From: Beverwykella pulmonaria
Taxonomy: Eukaryota; Ascomycota; Dothideomycetes; Pleosporales; Melanommataceae
Length of the DNA: 64,000 nucleotides
Direction: 5' to 3'
Assembly (NCBI GenBank): GCA_001599595.1
Contig: BCHH01000020.1
Span: forward strand, 506,578-570,577
Shown here: piece after piece, positions 44,187-55,439 of the stretch
Layout: the number at the start of each line of letters is the position of its first letter
How positions within the stretch are numbered: the first letter of the stretch is position 1
Translations under genes and position numbers: made by a program
Notes under the pieces: generated by a model
The model's input: the letters and a program-made list of their open reading frames with translations, nothing else
What the model was told of the DNA's origin: nothing
The model's database searches: none

Positions 44187-44636
44187 TGAGAGAGGACGGA
44201 CACTTTTCCTAGTAGTTGTAGATGCATTAGAGCGAGGCGTTGTGGATACTGCTTGCTTGGACACTAGATACGGCACACGATGGGCGGCATACTTTTGTTT
44301 CGGCTTTCGTATGCGATATAGAGCGTCTCATTACTTGCTGTCTGATCAATCCATGTTCTTGCTGTCCACGTGCTCACGATGCGGGTGATGATGCGCGAGC
44401 CGCTCGTTTAGGCATCGGTTTGTCGCGTCGACCCTTGGGTGGCATGCTGGAGCGTCTTGCCACTGGAGCAGGCGACTGAATTGCACACCCCGTACAAGTC
44501 TCCTCTCCCCCATTTCCTTTCGAAAACTTTCCATTTCTCTCGATCCTCAGCCTCGAGCTCTATCAACACCATAGCCGAAGCTCTCCTCTCCATCAAAAGC
44601 TACCCCGCTACCCCGCCAACCGGCCCAGCACCCACA
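44187..44636. other. Short intergenic between VPS20 and PITH genes
   Basis: 450 bp holding the VPS20 3' end and PITH promoter. No extra gene seen. Confidence 0.5.
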
Positions 44637-45369
44637 ATGTCGCATCACCACGACCATGGCGGCCACGGCCACGACGACGAGCACGCGGAAGCGCACAACC
44701 ACATCCACGACCATTCCGATGACATCACGCCCGCACTCCAGAACCTCCTCTACGAACAAGTCGACTTCAGCAAGCTCGTCACGCTCAACGAAGAGGAGTC
44801 GAACTCTGGACGCGCAATATGTCAGAAGACGTGGGCAGAGAGGATGGAACTCCAGCCCGAGTTGAAAAGCAGTGCGGATGAGCAGTTGCTTATGATCGTG
44901 CCGTAAAACATCCTCACATCCCACACGCTCTAGAAGCGTGGCTGAGATATATTGGTATAGATTCACAGGTCAAGTTCGCCTACACAGCATCCTCCTCCGC
45001 ACCACGCCCAGCCCTTCCTCCCCCAAGACTCTAAAAGTTTTCTCCAACCCCTCCGACACACTCGACTTCGAAGCCGCGTCCGATACCACGCCCACACAAG
45101 TCCTCTCCGTCTCACAAACCTCCGAGGTACAAGAAATACCTGTTAAGCGCGCACACTTCAACACGACGCGTAGTCTGGCGCTGTTCTTTGAGGATAATTG
45201 GAGTGGAGGCGAGGAGGACGTGACGAGGATTAGCTATTTGGCATTCAAGGGGGACTTCATGAAGTTGAATAAGGAGGCCGTTAGCGTGATGTATGAGGCG
45301 GCAGCGAATCCAGCGGATCACAAAACCATAGTAGGCACGGGCGTGGGGATGGGAAGGTCGATACAGTGA
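44637..45369 (+). CDS. PITH-domain protein
   Basis: Two exons, 44637..44902 and 44961..45369 (58-nt intron, phase 2), 224 residues. The start is at MSHHHDHGGHGHDDEHAEAH, a His/Asp-rich N-terminus usual in PITH1 proteins. The PITH domain follows: LLYEQVDFSKLVTLNEEE, DEQLLMIVPFTGQVRLHSIL (joined across the intron), LKVFSNPSDTLDFE and ISYLAFKGDF. In other proteins the domain binds the proteasome (TXNL1). The standalone form is linked to proteasome-related or transcription functions, but its role in fungi is open. No thioredoxin domain is attached. Confidence 0.9.
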
Positions 45370-45840
45370 GCGATGGCATAGGGATGTCAAAGACGTGAAG
45401 GAGAATACCCAGGATCACAGAATTCCTGGGTAAATAAGAGCACGGGTGGTAAAAATGGAGTCGATAGGTTGCTAGATTTTGGCTCACGACACATCATGGT
45501 CATGGGAAATTTCAATTAATGCTTCATTGTGTGTGGTCTCTGCATTGCATCACAGTCTGGAGGTTAGCTGAAAAGCATCTGAATAAGAGGTAGACCAACA
45601 TACTTTTAGAAGTGTAGTGTTAGTTCTTCAAGGGTATCATTTGCTCCCATGCTCCATCTTGAGACGCAACAGCCAGCCTACTCGACTTCGGCATGTTGCA
45701 ACCTTCCTATACCATTCTTTCAAGAGCTTTTGTGCCCCAAATTTCTCCCAACATCGGCTGCATATACCCTCCAGTGCCTCCACGCTACCCTTCAAGTTGC
45801 AATGGCTTCATATCCATAAACTTCTTCCATCCCCTCATAA
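45370..45840. other. Intergenic, no supported gene
   Basis: Convergent spacer between the PITH and LSM8 genes. No coding signal. Confidence 0.5.
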
Positions 45841-46189
45841 TTAATGTTTCGTAGTCCCAATCACCTCCCCATGGACCTTACTCCAAGTTATCCGTCTATC
45901 AAGCTCCTCATCTACCCTTCCCACCACCGCCACACTATCTCCCCGTATAATATACAGTCCCAGTGGTACTTCTTCTGAGGGCAATCCATCATCAACAGGC
46001 CGGATAATACGCTCGATGGCTTCTTGAAGGACGAGGTTCATCGATTGGTCGCAGGAGAAGAGCGTGCCGACCATGGTGCGCCCGTCAAGGGTCAGCACGG
46101 AGACTTTCTCTGGGTGGGTTTAGCTCGAAGTGGAAGGAAGGGAGAAGGAGACGGGAAGACGCACTGTTTAGGTATGCGTTCAGCGCCAT
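45841..46189 (-). CDS. LSM8: U6 snRNA-associated Sm-like protein LSM8
   Basis: Two exons, 46189..46165 (25 nt) and 46109..45841, separated by a 55-nt GT-AG intron, phase 1; 97 residues. The joined N-terminus is MALNAYLNKKVSVLTLDGRT. The Sm1 motif covers VLTLDGRTMVGTLFSCDQSMNLVL and the Sm2 motif is LYIIRGDSVAVVG. The tail DEELDRRITWSKVHGEVIG matches the LSM8 family well. LSM2-8 bind the U6 snRNA 3' end in the nucleus and take part in pre-mRNA splicing. The first exon is too short to be seen without the splice signal. Confidence 0.93.
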
Positions 46190-46482
46190 CGCGGAGGTGG
46201 AACACTACCCGCGGGGTTATGGGTAGACGGGTACGGCAAGTGGACGCGTCCAGAAAGCACCTGTCGCCGTGCTCTTTGAGCTAGGTGAATACAGTACTGG
46301 TTCTGTCGTGAGGGACGTCCAGGCGGTGGCACGGCGAGCTTGCGAAAATGGCGATAGTATTAGGGTGGAAGAGTGGGAGATGCTTGGCGCGAAGTTAAGG
46401 TTTAGCGCGGCTAGTGCTAGCACTTAGTTCCCGCTTCACGTCTTCCTCCTTTTGAACGCACCGAGCTTCATTCTCAGACATC

Positions 46483-47639
46483 ATGCCCCCTGACCCAGCT
46501 GGGAAGCCTTTGGAGATCGAGCAATCTTGTCTTTTCTTCAGAATTCCACGAGAACTTCGGGACCAGATCTATGGATATATCTTTGCACGAGGAAGGTCGG
46601 ACGAGGGTGCCTTAAACCCACTCGCAGCATGCCGACAGTTCTATATTGAAGCTCGAAGCACGGCTTGGTCCTCTGTGACATTCCCGTTCGTTTGGGCAAA
46701 CATCGCACGCAAGTACTTTGACGGCGACAGGCTTCCCTCGCGTTCTCCTGGAGAAGAGGAATCATCTCATTACGAACGCCTTCTTAAGACGAGCAAGACT
46801 GCAAAGCTGGGTCCCGCCGACTTTACCATTCGATCGATAGCCATCCGTGCTGGTCTCGATACCCATCATTTTATGGCTATACGTCGTGTCCATTTGTATA
46901 CTTATATAAACTGTCCTCATGTGCCCTCCCGCGTCAGTGGCCTCTACTTGTTACCCCTTGCACAGCGATTCCTACAGAGCCTCCAAGGAGCCTCGGGTAC
47001 CCCAAACTTCAGCCAGCTTGATCAACTCACTATCGAAATGCCGTATAATGGATTCAGCCTTCATCAAAGGCCTGATCGCCTGTTCCTGTCGCCCTTTCTC
47101 GCAGGATTATGGGCGTACAATATTGCCAAAAAGATTGTCATCAGCTCTCCACACTCGATCGAGCAACCAGAAGCGTCCCTCGATGTTCGATCCACAACCG
47201 AGGACAATCTCCTAGTCTTTGCTCGTAGTCTTTATCTGGCCATTCACGAGAAAGAGAATACCGCCGCTGAGCAACGCCATTTTGGAACTCATGAGGGCGA
47301 TATGAGATGGGAATGGAAATACCACTGCATGCGCCCCGAAGGCTCTAATGACTATATAATAAGGTATATAGAGATCGTGAAACACGGAGATGAACCTTTT
47401 GGAGATTGGGAAGGTGTGTACAAGTCATATGTGCAGCACAAGACTCTGAACGGGCATCAAGACTGCTATCGACCATTCTTAGTTTTTTCGGAACCCGGAG
47501 CACTTGATATATCAGACGATGAGTAAGCTATGTTCCTCCCTCGTATTATATATATGGTAGAGATAAGTACTAACAAGTCCACTGAAGGTTCAAGGAACGT
47601 GTGAGGATGCAAGAGCAGTTGAGTATGCAGGGCGGATAA
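46483..47639 (+). CDS. 2EXR/F-box-like fungal protein
   Basis: Two exons, 46483..47522 and 47588..47639 (65-nt intron with the consensus TACTAAC branch site), 363 residues. Near the N-terminus, FFRIPRELRDQIYGYIF is the F-box-like 2EXR signature (LPxELRxxIY) of a large fungal family. It is followed by an ACRQFYIEARSTAW block (NRQIRxEA type), and the rest has alternating beta/helix patterns. The last exon adds FKERVRMQEQLSMQGG. If the intron were not used the protein would end at DDE, two codons into the intron. No catalytic motif. A substrate-adaptor role is possible but unproved. Confidence 0.82.
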
Positions 47640-48240
47640 GATTTGTCCCAAGACTTTCTATCTTCGAGGGTTCCTGCATAATGCACATGTCCAAAGGAAC
47701 ATAACCAGTGCTGCCATGGACACGGTACACCGACCTTCATCTGCTCGGTTTGTACACTCGCCTTCTTCACCCTCAATAAGCGTAATCGACTTGCCAAAGA
47801 GGCTTGTTTGGTTATATACCACCGAATACTAAACCAGAGCCTACATATAACCTGGAAATTTGTAAACCTCTGCAACACTGCAACAAGTACAATGCCTGGT
47901 TTCAAGCTGCAGATAAGAGTGGGAGTCGTGAAGATTTATCGCTTCTTGGCAGCTCTTCGTGAGACACGTTGACTGAGAACAGGTAGATAGGATTGATGTT
48001 AACAAAGAGAGCCGTGAAATGTACAGAAGTTTTGTAGTGAGTTCTAATCAGGCTGGGTATAGAGCCTGCTTCATCACCCACAAATTTCACAATCACCAAA
48101 GCCATATCCCCCACATGCACATATGCTGCATCCGAAACTTCTTTAACCTTCAAATTTCTCTTTTACCATTCATGAGTAGTGAAAGCATCAAATCTGAGCC
48201 TTCTCGATGCGATACCTTTTTACGTTCTGTTATTTACCAT
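47640..48240. other. Intergenic, no supported gene
   Basis: Convergent spacer between the 2EXR-like gene and the ribonuclease gene. No coding signal. Confidence 0.5.
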
Positions 48241-48686
48241 CTAGGTGCATTTAACGAAGTTGTTCCCACTAGCGCCAGTGTGCGTGATCGTGCCAGCTTG
48301 TTTGCAAGAAGTGTTGATCACAACACGATCGGGCCCCGGTGCCCCTACGACCTCGTCAGTATGACCCTTCCCAAACTTCCGCGACCGGAAGACTCACCAC
48401 CAGTGTACAGAGCACCACTAGACAAAATGGGGAACTCCTGGTAAGGTCCAGCGACAGCAAATGAAAAACCTTCATTGTTGTTGAACGTATGAGGATAAGT
48501 CGAACTTCCAGCAGTGGTACCAGCTTGGTAGTAGGAGCACGCTTTCTGAGACGCTGCGTTGACTGCAGCGGCGGTGTACACGACACTGCCACAGGTTGCT
48601 CCAGCACGTTTGTCGAGATCGGCGGGGAGAGCGGCAGAGGAGGTAAGGAGGAGCAAGAAGGGAAGCAGGGTGATAGGGTTGAACAT
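48241..48686 (-). CDS. Secreted guanyl-specific ribonuclease (T1/F1 type)
   Basis: Two exons, 48686..48398 and 48344..48241 (53-nt intron, phase 1), 130 residues. A signal peptide ([20 protein letters not shown]) and a short pro-part ending in KR precede the mature enzyme. The mature part has the family landmarks: an early cysteine (TCGS), [14 protein letters not shown] with catalytic Tyr and His, YQEFPI with the Glu base, GPDRVVIN with the Arg, and [12 protein letters not shown] with the His acid. All expected active-site residues are present. These extracellular enzymes cleave single-stranded RNA 3' of guanine. It lacks the long loops of ribotoxins, so ordinary RNase T1 activity is the natural reading. 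The Met at 48686 is the one immediately before the signal peptide. Confidence 0.92.
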
Positions 48687-49550
48687 GTTGAGGCTGTGAG
48701 AGAACGACGGAGAGAACTGGAAGCGACTCAAGGGAGTGGTCTCAACCTGTATGGTAGCAAGGCAATGAACTACGAGACGACTACCGTGAGCCGGGAAGGG
48801 TGTAATAGGGAATATATATACCCTTTCTACGGGCCTTCTGAGTCTGTACACGCTTCAACTTGATTGGTGGGCATGCTTTCGGTATGGAAGCCGTTCCTGA
48901 TGTCCACTTAGCAACCTTGCTTAGGCGAATGAATGCATCTTACAGGCCTATTATTTTCGACCGATTCACGATGGACTTGCTTCTTATTGACTCTGCGCAT
49001 CAAACATCGGAGAATCCGTTCGCAGCCCACCAATGTCACTAAAGATTTTAAGCCTGTTACCGGTTCGCTGGATATTTAATCTTGGCAGCAGGAACGTCGT
49101 TGCTTGAATTGGCAGGTATACGTGACAAGGCTATCTACACATCTGCGGTGGTAAGAAGACGTGCCGATAAGGTTGGCTGTGAGTGGATGTGGTAACGTTG
49201 AAACACGGCACTTGGCCCGAGGGCAAAGCCACGCTTGGACGGATGAGGAAGGCCATAATAGCCAATTATTCGGCACATGCTCAAGATACTGGTACGCCAA
49301 GAGAGCTTCCTGGAGTATATTGCCTATTGATGTCGGACTTCGCCTCAGTGCATGCTATACGGATAGCTATGTTTATTGCAAGCCTGGGAAAACATTGGAG
49401 ATCAAATTTAGCAGAGCCTGTACAGATTCCAGCTATGTCACAAGTGAGCGGAAGCATGGAGAGGAAGTTGCTACGTCGAATAGTAGATAATAGACGCATA
49501 GTATATATTTAGCTTGGAAATATGCATAAAATAGATCATTCATTGAAACT
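48687..49550. other. Intergenic, no supported gene
   Basis: Promoter of the ribonuclease gene (TATATATA near 48820) and then unsupported frames up to the relic gene. Open frames near 49161-49512 show no recognisable motif. Confidence 0.5.
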
Positions 49551-51340
49551 TCATAAAAAAGCACCATCTAAAAGATATGCGAGGCCTATAAAACGCTCAG
49601 CGACAAGATAGCTCCATGTAAACAAATAAGAGATCGCTAACAGGAGATTCAAAAGCCCTAATAACAAGTCGAATAGTCTTATCATTTTCCCAAGGACAGG
49701 CACTTCCCAGCGATCATCGTACAATATGAAGACAAAGTCCAAAATAATCAGGCAATGATCAGACGCTATAGCTACAATGGCTAATATGTACCAAAGAAGA
49801 TCGAGCAAGTTAGATGTAAAAGGTGCGTTCCATGCGACCAGCGACCGTAAATGTTCCTTGGACTACAATCACCTGTCGTCCCCCACCTCGTGTTTCTACC
49901 ATGAAGAGATTGACTTCTTCTGGCAATTCAGGTAGGCGAATACGATCAAAGTCTTCATCGAAGCGTCGCAAAACAGGGGGTGAATGCCTACATTTAACAT
50001 TGCCATACATACAATATTCCAGTATGTCCTATGGCGAGAGTTGTATTGGTGCGAGTTAGAAGCAAGGCGCAGGTCAGCGGTGATACCGGTTCCAGAGATT
50101 CGTCTATGGCGAATAAGTTGGCTAAGGTTAGGATAATCAACCGGAAGGCGAGCAAGTTCGTCCTGCCACGCTTCACGTATTTCGTTCATTATTCTGGGAT
50201 CATGCCAACCCTTGAAGTGAAAGGCTAGATCAGTCGTTTGGTGAGAGAAATGACCCATTCTCTGCCCAACCAATTGATCATATAAGAATCCTGGGTGTCA
50301 TCGAAATTAGTTATGAGTCAAATTTCTACAGGCAGGGAACGTATCAGACCCTCGAAAATCGCAACAGGCCCCTCAATGTCCATTAGCTTATCCGACCAGA
50401 AATAGTAAATTAGCATCGCGCACAATTGCGTGGGCAAACGTATTTAATTCGAGTAGCGATATCAGAATGCCTTGCATGAGTTGGAAAAGGCACTGCACGG
50501 CGAATCGTGTGGACTGAACGCAAATGATAGTCTTGTCTAGATCATTAGCTTTGTCTTTATCTCTATTCGTGGCTTCGGATATATTGAGGTGCTGTGATGG
50601 CTGGTGTTTGGCCAATTCCAAAATAGTTTTTCGTGTAAAAGTGACTCTTTCACGGTGCCCTGGCGATAGATATTTCTCTTCCTCAAGGAGGCCCGCGCTA
50701 TCGACACTAAAATCGCTCATTATCGTAAAAAAAGCCGTGCAAGTTTATCTAGGGGTTACGGGACTTAGGAGGATGGTGACCGGAACTTCTTTCATGTAGT
50801 TGGATTCGCCCATCAACTTCGACAACAGTTTCATCCTGGTTGCTCTCTACCATGGTCGGATTTTGACCAAGAGCTTCATTCATATATTTCATAAGTTGAC
50901 GGGCTTCTTTCCTCTAGGTCTAAGCAGTGAACGTAATCCGACCGTGATCAATATCTCGATTTACGATAATTTCATTTATCTACAACATACTACTTAGGGG
51001 ATGAGAAGATCCAAAATCGACCATTTCCGTTTGAGCCACTGCAGCCTTGTAACCCAGACTCGCGGGTCCCACCAGAGACGTTTCATTTCCTCCCCAGGAC
51101 CTGGAATGTTAGAGTGAGCTACATTTCAGATACAAAGACCAAGCGTGATAATGTATGTCAATAGAATCGCGAAATGCCCACAATCGCCAAGAGGTGGCTT
51201 CCAAGTAGCGGTACAGTTTTGCCAAACAGCTTGAGGGCATCTTTCGTGTGCTCACGTCTTTCTTCGCTGCGTTGAGAGCATAGGTTGGTGGTAATATTTG
51301 GAGACGATAGACCGTCGGTGTTGATCCATCAATGTTCAAG
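49551..51340 (-). pseudogene. Relic of a fungal multi-pass membrane protein
   Basis: Minus strand. The frame 50720-50388 contains NDLDKTIICVQSTRFAVQCL then LELNTFAHAIV, matching the central TM block of a family related to the gene at 1.6-3.1 kb. Its continuation, CAMLIYYFWSDKLMDIEGPV, is present only in the next frame, so there is a frameshift near 50422. Another in-frame stop follows near 50330. Downstream the last part ISYLFTWSYLVAERFIGLAYL at 49551-49808 resembles the usual C-terminal helix. Upstream, RKEARQLMKYMNEALG near 50880 fits the helix after the first TM. The 5' end is uncertain and may start near 51340 or beyond. Confidence 0.55.
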
Positions 51341-51782
51341 GCCGAGGTTTAAGCCTAACGACCTGGTATCTCTCAGCCAGCGCTTATCGTGAGCTGTGAT
51401 TTGTTGTGAATGATTTTGTCACGCTATAGAATTCTTTTGAAGCAATTTACGACCAGACGCAGCACTGGTAAACAAATTCGATGTGGTTGCATAATCGAAT
51501 CATCTATCTTTGACAGCTTGCAGATGCTTGATAGATCCCAAAAGAGTCGAGGAAATTTTCGCTACAGGACGCTGAAAACCCACCAATTTCACAGTACAGT
51601 CGACTCCCGCTGACGATCGGTACCTCTCCATCTAAGCCAGCAGGCCCTGGTCATCCCGAGTCGCGACTTGCACGCTCACAGAATTAGCCACAGGCAGGCC
51701 AACTCTATGGCCGGTAGATCTGTGGCACAGCATCCCACCCAGATACAGCGACTGGCAGCGGTTCGCGGGTTTTCACTTTCAC
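51341..51782. other. Intergenic, no supported gene
   Basis: Possible eroded 5' end of the relic membrane protein, and the 3' flank of the aldo-keto reductase gene. No confident coding sequence. Confidence 0.4.
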
Positions 51783-52730
51783 CTACCCCTGGAAGTTATC
51801 AACAGGCGCCTCCTTCTCCACACTCTTCCAAATCGCCTCAATCCTCTGCACCGCCTTCTCGCTCAACCCTCCCTTCGCCAACCACGCCGTCGTCTCCTCC
51901 ACCTGCTTCATCTTGCTCACCCCAAAGATAACTGCATCGCCCAGCTCCTCCTTGAGCGCAGAGTTGTACCCAACCCACCGATACGCCAACTCCGCCGTAG
52001 ACACGCCCTCCTCCTCTGCAACCGCATTCCACTCGGCCAACGCATCCAAGAAACTTGGCCGATTGTACAGCCGACGATACAGACCGCCAATTACCTCTGC
52101 ACCAAACCTGCCGACCCCGTCTTCGATCTGCTTCCTCGTCTTGGTCAGGAATCCACCTGCGATGGGACTATACGCATAAAACGCAAACCCGAGCTTCCTC
52201 AGCGTGGGGAAGAGTAACGTCTCCACCTTCCTCGCCACAGGGTTGTAATTCCCCTGATAAACACTCGGCACCACATACCCTTTGTCCTTGCAAATGTCGT
52301 ACATTTTCTGCACCTCCTCGGCTGTAAAATTGCTGAGCCCGAAGCGCTTAAACTGGCCCTTCTTGTAGCACTCGTTTATCCCTTCTGCCGACTCTTCAAA
52401 CGGTACGTCGCGAGACGGTGCGTGGATGTACAAAATGTCAAATTGGGAGATCTTGCACTTGTTCAGGGAATCCTGGACGGCGGCGATGATGTCGTCCTTT
52501 TTAGCACAACCTTCTCCAAAGGCACCCTCCACTTTCGTGTCGATGGTAAAGGTTTCGTGACCAGGCGTTGCGCCGATCATTTCCTCGGAACCGGGGTAGA
52601 GACGAGCTGTGTCAATTGTTGTCACGCCGGCGGATTTGAGGATCGAGAAGACCTTTGTTAGGGCGTCTGGGCTGGAGATTTCGCCCCAGGGGTTGAAGCT
52701 CCCGCCTCCGATTACGGCTTTAATTGGCAT
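51783..52730 (-). CDS. Aldo-keto reductase, AKR7-like (aflatoxin-aldehyde-reductase type)
   Basis: Single exon, 315 residues. The AKR tetrad is complete: Asp40 and Tyr45 in TTIDTARLYPGS, Lys66 in FTIDTKVEG and His103 in FDILYIHAPSRD. The family pattern continues with RFGLSNFTAEEV, VYQGNYNPVARKVE and FYAYSPIAGGFLTKT. The C-terminus (VIFGVSKMKQVEE) fits the NADPH-binding end. The absence of a signal peptide suggests a cytosolic protein. It should reduce aldehydes or ketones with NADPH. The GGSFNPWG start resembles AKR7/VdtF-type reductases; a role in a biosynthetic cluster is not supported by the neighbours. Confidence 0.92.
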   Translation of the reverse strand: MPIKAVIGGGSFNPWGEISSPDALTKVFSILKSAGVTTIDTARLYPGSEEMIGATPGHETFTIDTKVEGAFGEGCAKKDDIIAAVQDSLNKCKISQFDILYIHAPSRDVPFEESAEGINECYKKGQFKRFGLSNFTAEEVQKMYDICKDKGYVVPSVYQGNYNPVARKVETLLFPTLRKLGFAFYAYSPIAGGFLTKTRKQIEDGVGRFGAEVIGGLYRRLYNRPSFLDALAEWNAVAEEEGVSTAELAYRWVGYNSALKEELGDAVIFGVSKMKQVEETTAWLAKGGLSEKAVQRIEAIWKSVEKEAPVDNFQG

Positions 52731-53739
52731 GATGGCGGTGGTTTTGGGTTTTGGGGTTTTGGATCGGAGGTTAAAGTTTGGTGCTGTAGTTAAAGAACGA
52801 GGTAGGCTGAGGGTTGTGGTAGAGTTGTGTAGTGGGGAAGCTCAAGATATCCCTAGCTCTTCAGGACCGTATTCTTGGTCACGACTCCAATCTTAAAGTG
52901 GGCCTTCGTACCTTTTATACTAAGACCTCTATGTGCTAATCTGCACTCCGACTTATGCTAAGTGTATGTACATGCAAAAGTCCTTATTAATCCTTCACCA
53001 GTGTTAACAATTAAGCCCGCTAGCCCCACATCGCGAACCTCCACTCGCACAAAAAGTTCCCGCAGCATTTAGCCAGCAACTAGGGTCGTTGCTCAGCGGG
53101 GCGTTCTATAACGCCGGATAGCTAGTTTAGGATAAGGGGCAGGCCGCAGTGATGTGATTGGTTGTTTTAGTAGCCGAGGTACAGGAGATGGACAGTGCTG
53201 ACAAATGCTGTGGACTACAACGGCAAGCCACGGTCTCGCGGGTATGGACGATTTGGGGTCGGTATGGTGCCTGAATCCTTTATCAAAAGAAAGATTGTTT
53301 GGTTATGGCGGGTTTACGTTCATGTCCTAGAAATTGCACTTGCGGGTGTGTGCAATTAGTGAATTAGGTCTGTTGGATTGACGATCTAGGGTTAGTCGAA
53401 ATCAATGTGGATGCATAGTGAGGTGGTAAACGATGAATGAGGGAAGTTGTAATCACCCCAAATCTCGCCTAGCAGTGTGTGTTTTAGGCCTTGTCTTGGC
53501 TTCAGTGGTTCCAACTAGTCTGTAGGGGATCGACATATACAGATCACTGCGCGCTACGCTCTAGGGTCTTACAAATATATCGGGTCCGCAAAGAGCTTTA
53601 AAATACCGTTGCATTATAATATAGTTAATGACATAGTTATGCTTGTACGCTGTGCGCAATGATTGCATAACATCTAGTTCCGGCTTCAGCTCTATTAGGA
53701 GATGTCCCTTGTATGTATACTTCGCTTCGCCTTCTAGGC
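52731..53739. other. Intergenic, no supported gene
   Basis: Promoter of the aldo-keto reductase followed by AT-rich sequence. Short minus-strand frame at 53561-53743 has no recognisable feature. Confidence 0.5.
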
Positions 53740-54560
53740 TCAACTAAGATACCCTAGATTTCTTAGTAATGGAAAGAATGTCCAGACTATAATGCCGCAA
53801 TCCTGGGTAGCGGCTTGTTCTTTATATCGTCGAACGTCATCATCCGCTCTGCGACAAATGTAGTGGCCTCGACGTCGCGAGATGTACGACCGAATATACT
53901 CGTGCTTATCCCATCCGACGCTATGACCTCCGACTGCGGCCTTAACAGACTTTCCGATCGCGATTTCCGAAATGGAAGGGCTTTCGCGATGGTCAATCAA
54001 AAATCAAGCTCCCTCTCAAACTCGCTCTTCATACTGATGTTCTCAACCGGACTACTGTCAGGACTGAACTTGCTCAACAGATCCGCCGAGTTTGCTCGTG
54101 GAATATAAATCAGTGGCATCTCGGCCGGTTCATCTTGGCCGCGCAGTTTGGGTTTCCATCCTTTGGCTTTGCGCGTGAAGTCTTGTTGAGCGCCTCTCGT
54201 CGCATCTGGCGCACTTGATCTTCTAATGTGCCCTTTGACTAGTAGGTAGTGGCAGGGTATAGCCTCAAAGAGCTTTCTGTGGGATGTCAGTAATCTTATG
54301 CATCTCAGTCCCAAGTCGCTGCCCCTCTATGTTAAAGAAGTCAACCACCCTTGGTGCGATTAACTCCTGAAGCGTCCAACCTCGTGTAAACCATCAACTT
54401 GTCCTGAAGGCCTCCTCCCAAGCCCTTTCGCCACTCGCTCCCTCCAATTTAGACACATCCAAAAGTTAGACATAGCAGCGTGCGGCATTCTAATACCACC
54501 GAAACATGGAGTTGATCGCCGCGTCGAGCTCGACCGCATTCCTCTTGTCGATGCAGCATT
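53740..54560 (-). pseudogene. HET-domain gene relic
   Basis: The minus strand reads, in more than one frame and with stops, LWRQCCIDKRNAVELDAAIN then SMFRWY (about 54555-54490), WFTRGWTLQELIAPRVVDFF (about 54395-54335), and GTEMHKITDIPQKAL (about 54305-54260). These are the three well-known HET (PF06985) segments CCIDK, W-TRGWTLQEL and EITGIP. EMPLIYIPRANSADLL near 54120 follows where MPLIYGEG-NAF-RL is normal. Stops sit where Arg or Gln/Trp codons are expected (TGA before WFT; TAG after FRWY). The 5' part of the domain is missing. A working protein would be a heterokaryon incompatibility-type factor. Confidence 0.7.
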
Positions 54561-55439
54561 GTCGCCATAGGGCTAGCGATGACTGATTAGTGTGATTGCA
54601 AGGTTTCAAACTTCGAATGCTATTGGATTATGACTATTTAGAGCTCTAATAGCCTGGCGCTGCAAATTCGTGATTTGCAGTTGTGGCGGTGCTAATGGCC
54701 GCATTGGAACGCGGCTCCACGTGAAGCTGTGGAACAGCCCGGTCATGTCGCCGAAAGGGCGCCTCCTCTTCCATGCGCGACATTGGCGACAAGGCTGGTA
54801 ATTATTGCAGTGGCAGCAGTCGGAAGGTTGAGGAAGACCCGCAGCATCTAGCACAAGTATCATGGAGTAAACTAGACATGGGAAGAGGTTTTACTTCAAA
54901 GAAGTTGAAGTACCGATGATTTTTCTCGCTACGGTGTGGTTCTCGCTACGTAGTGGGAGATGTTAATTCATAAGTTAAAAAATACCAAAATAACGAGGTT
55001 TTAGTGCTGTTCAGGTACGAGGTAGTTATAGGAGAAATGGTCGCTAGAGTTACGCGGTGCACATGTCAGAACGCCATGCGTATCTTTGGTACTCCATGTG
55101 TTTGTAAGTGGTAGATACTGCAGGTCAGGACTCAAGATACGTGTATCTCAAACACCAATGTCAGTCATGCGTGGACCAAAACGGCCAAAGGAATGATAGC
55201 ATCTACTCGAATTTCCTCTACATTTGGATGAGTAGAAGCGGATAATCTCCTCGAACAAGCTAGTAACCTTGGAACCCTCAATTTCTCCGGGTTGCGGGGA
55301 TGGAGCGGAAAAGCTTCCATGCTGACCGGACAGCATTCCTCCGAGATCCCGGTACTATTGTCATGGTACCTGCAGAAACTATAAAATCTCGGCGTGACCT
55401 GAACGCAATGCACCGATCCGAAATCCAGGATTTCGAAAC
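54561..55439. other. Intergenic, no supported gene
   Basis: May hold the eroded 5' part of the HET relic. A minus-strand frame at 54606-54863 (Cys-rich, CCHCNNYQPCRQCRAW) is curious but not supported by a start or splice context. The right part is the promoter of the GH5 gene. Confidence 0.4.

Noticed and set aside
44547..44966. 139-codon minus-strand frame
   Set aside because: Antisense to the PITH gene; no independent support.
54606..54863. Cys-rich minus-strand frame (CCHCNNYQPCRQCRAW)
   Set aside because: Looks like a zinc-binding fragment but has no partner exons; could be noise in the eroded 5' part of the HET relic.
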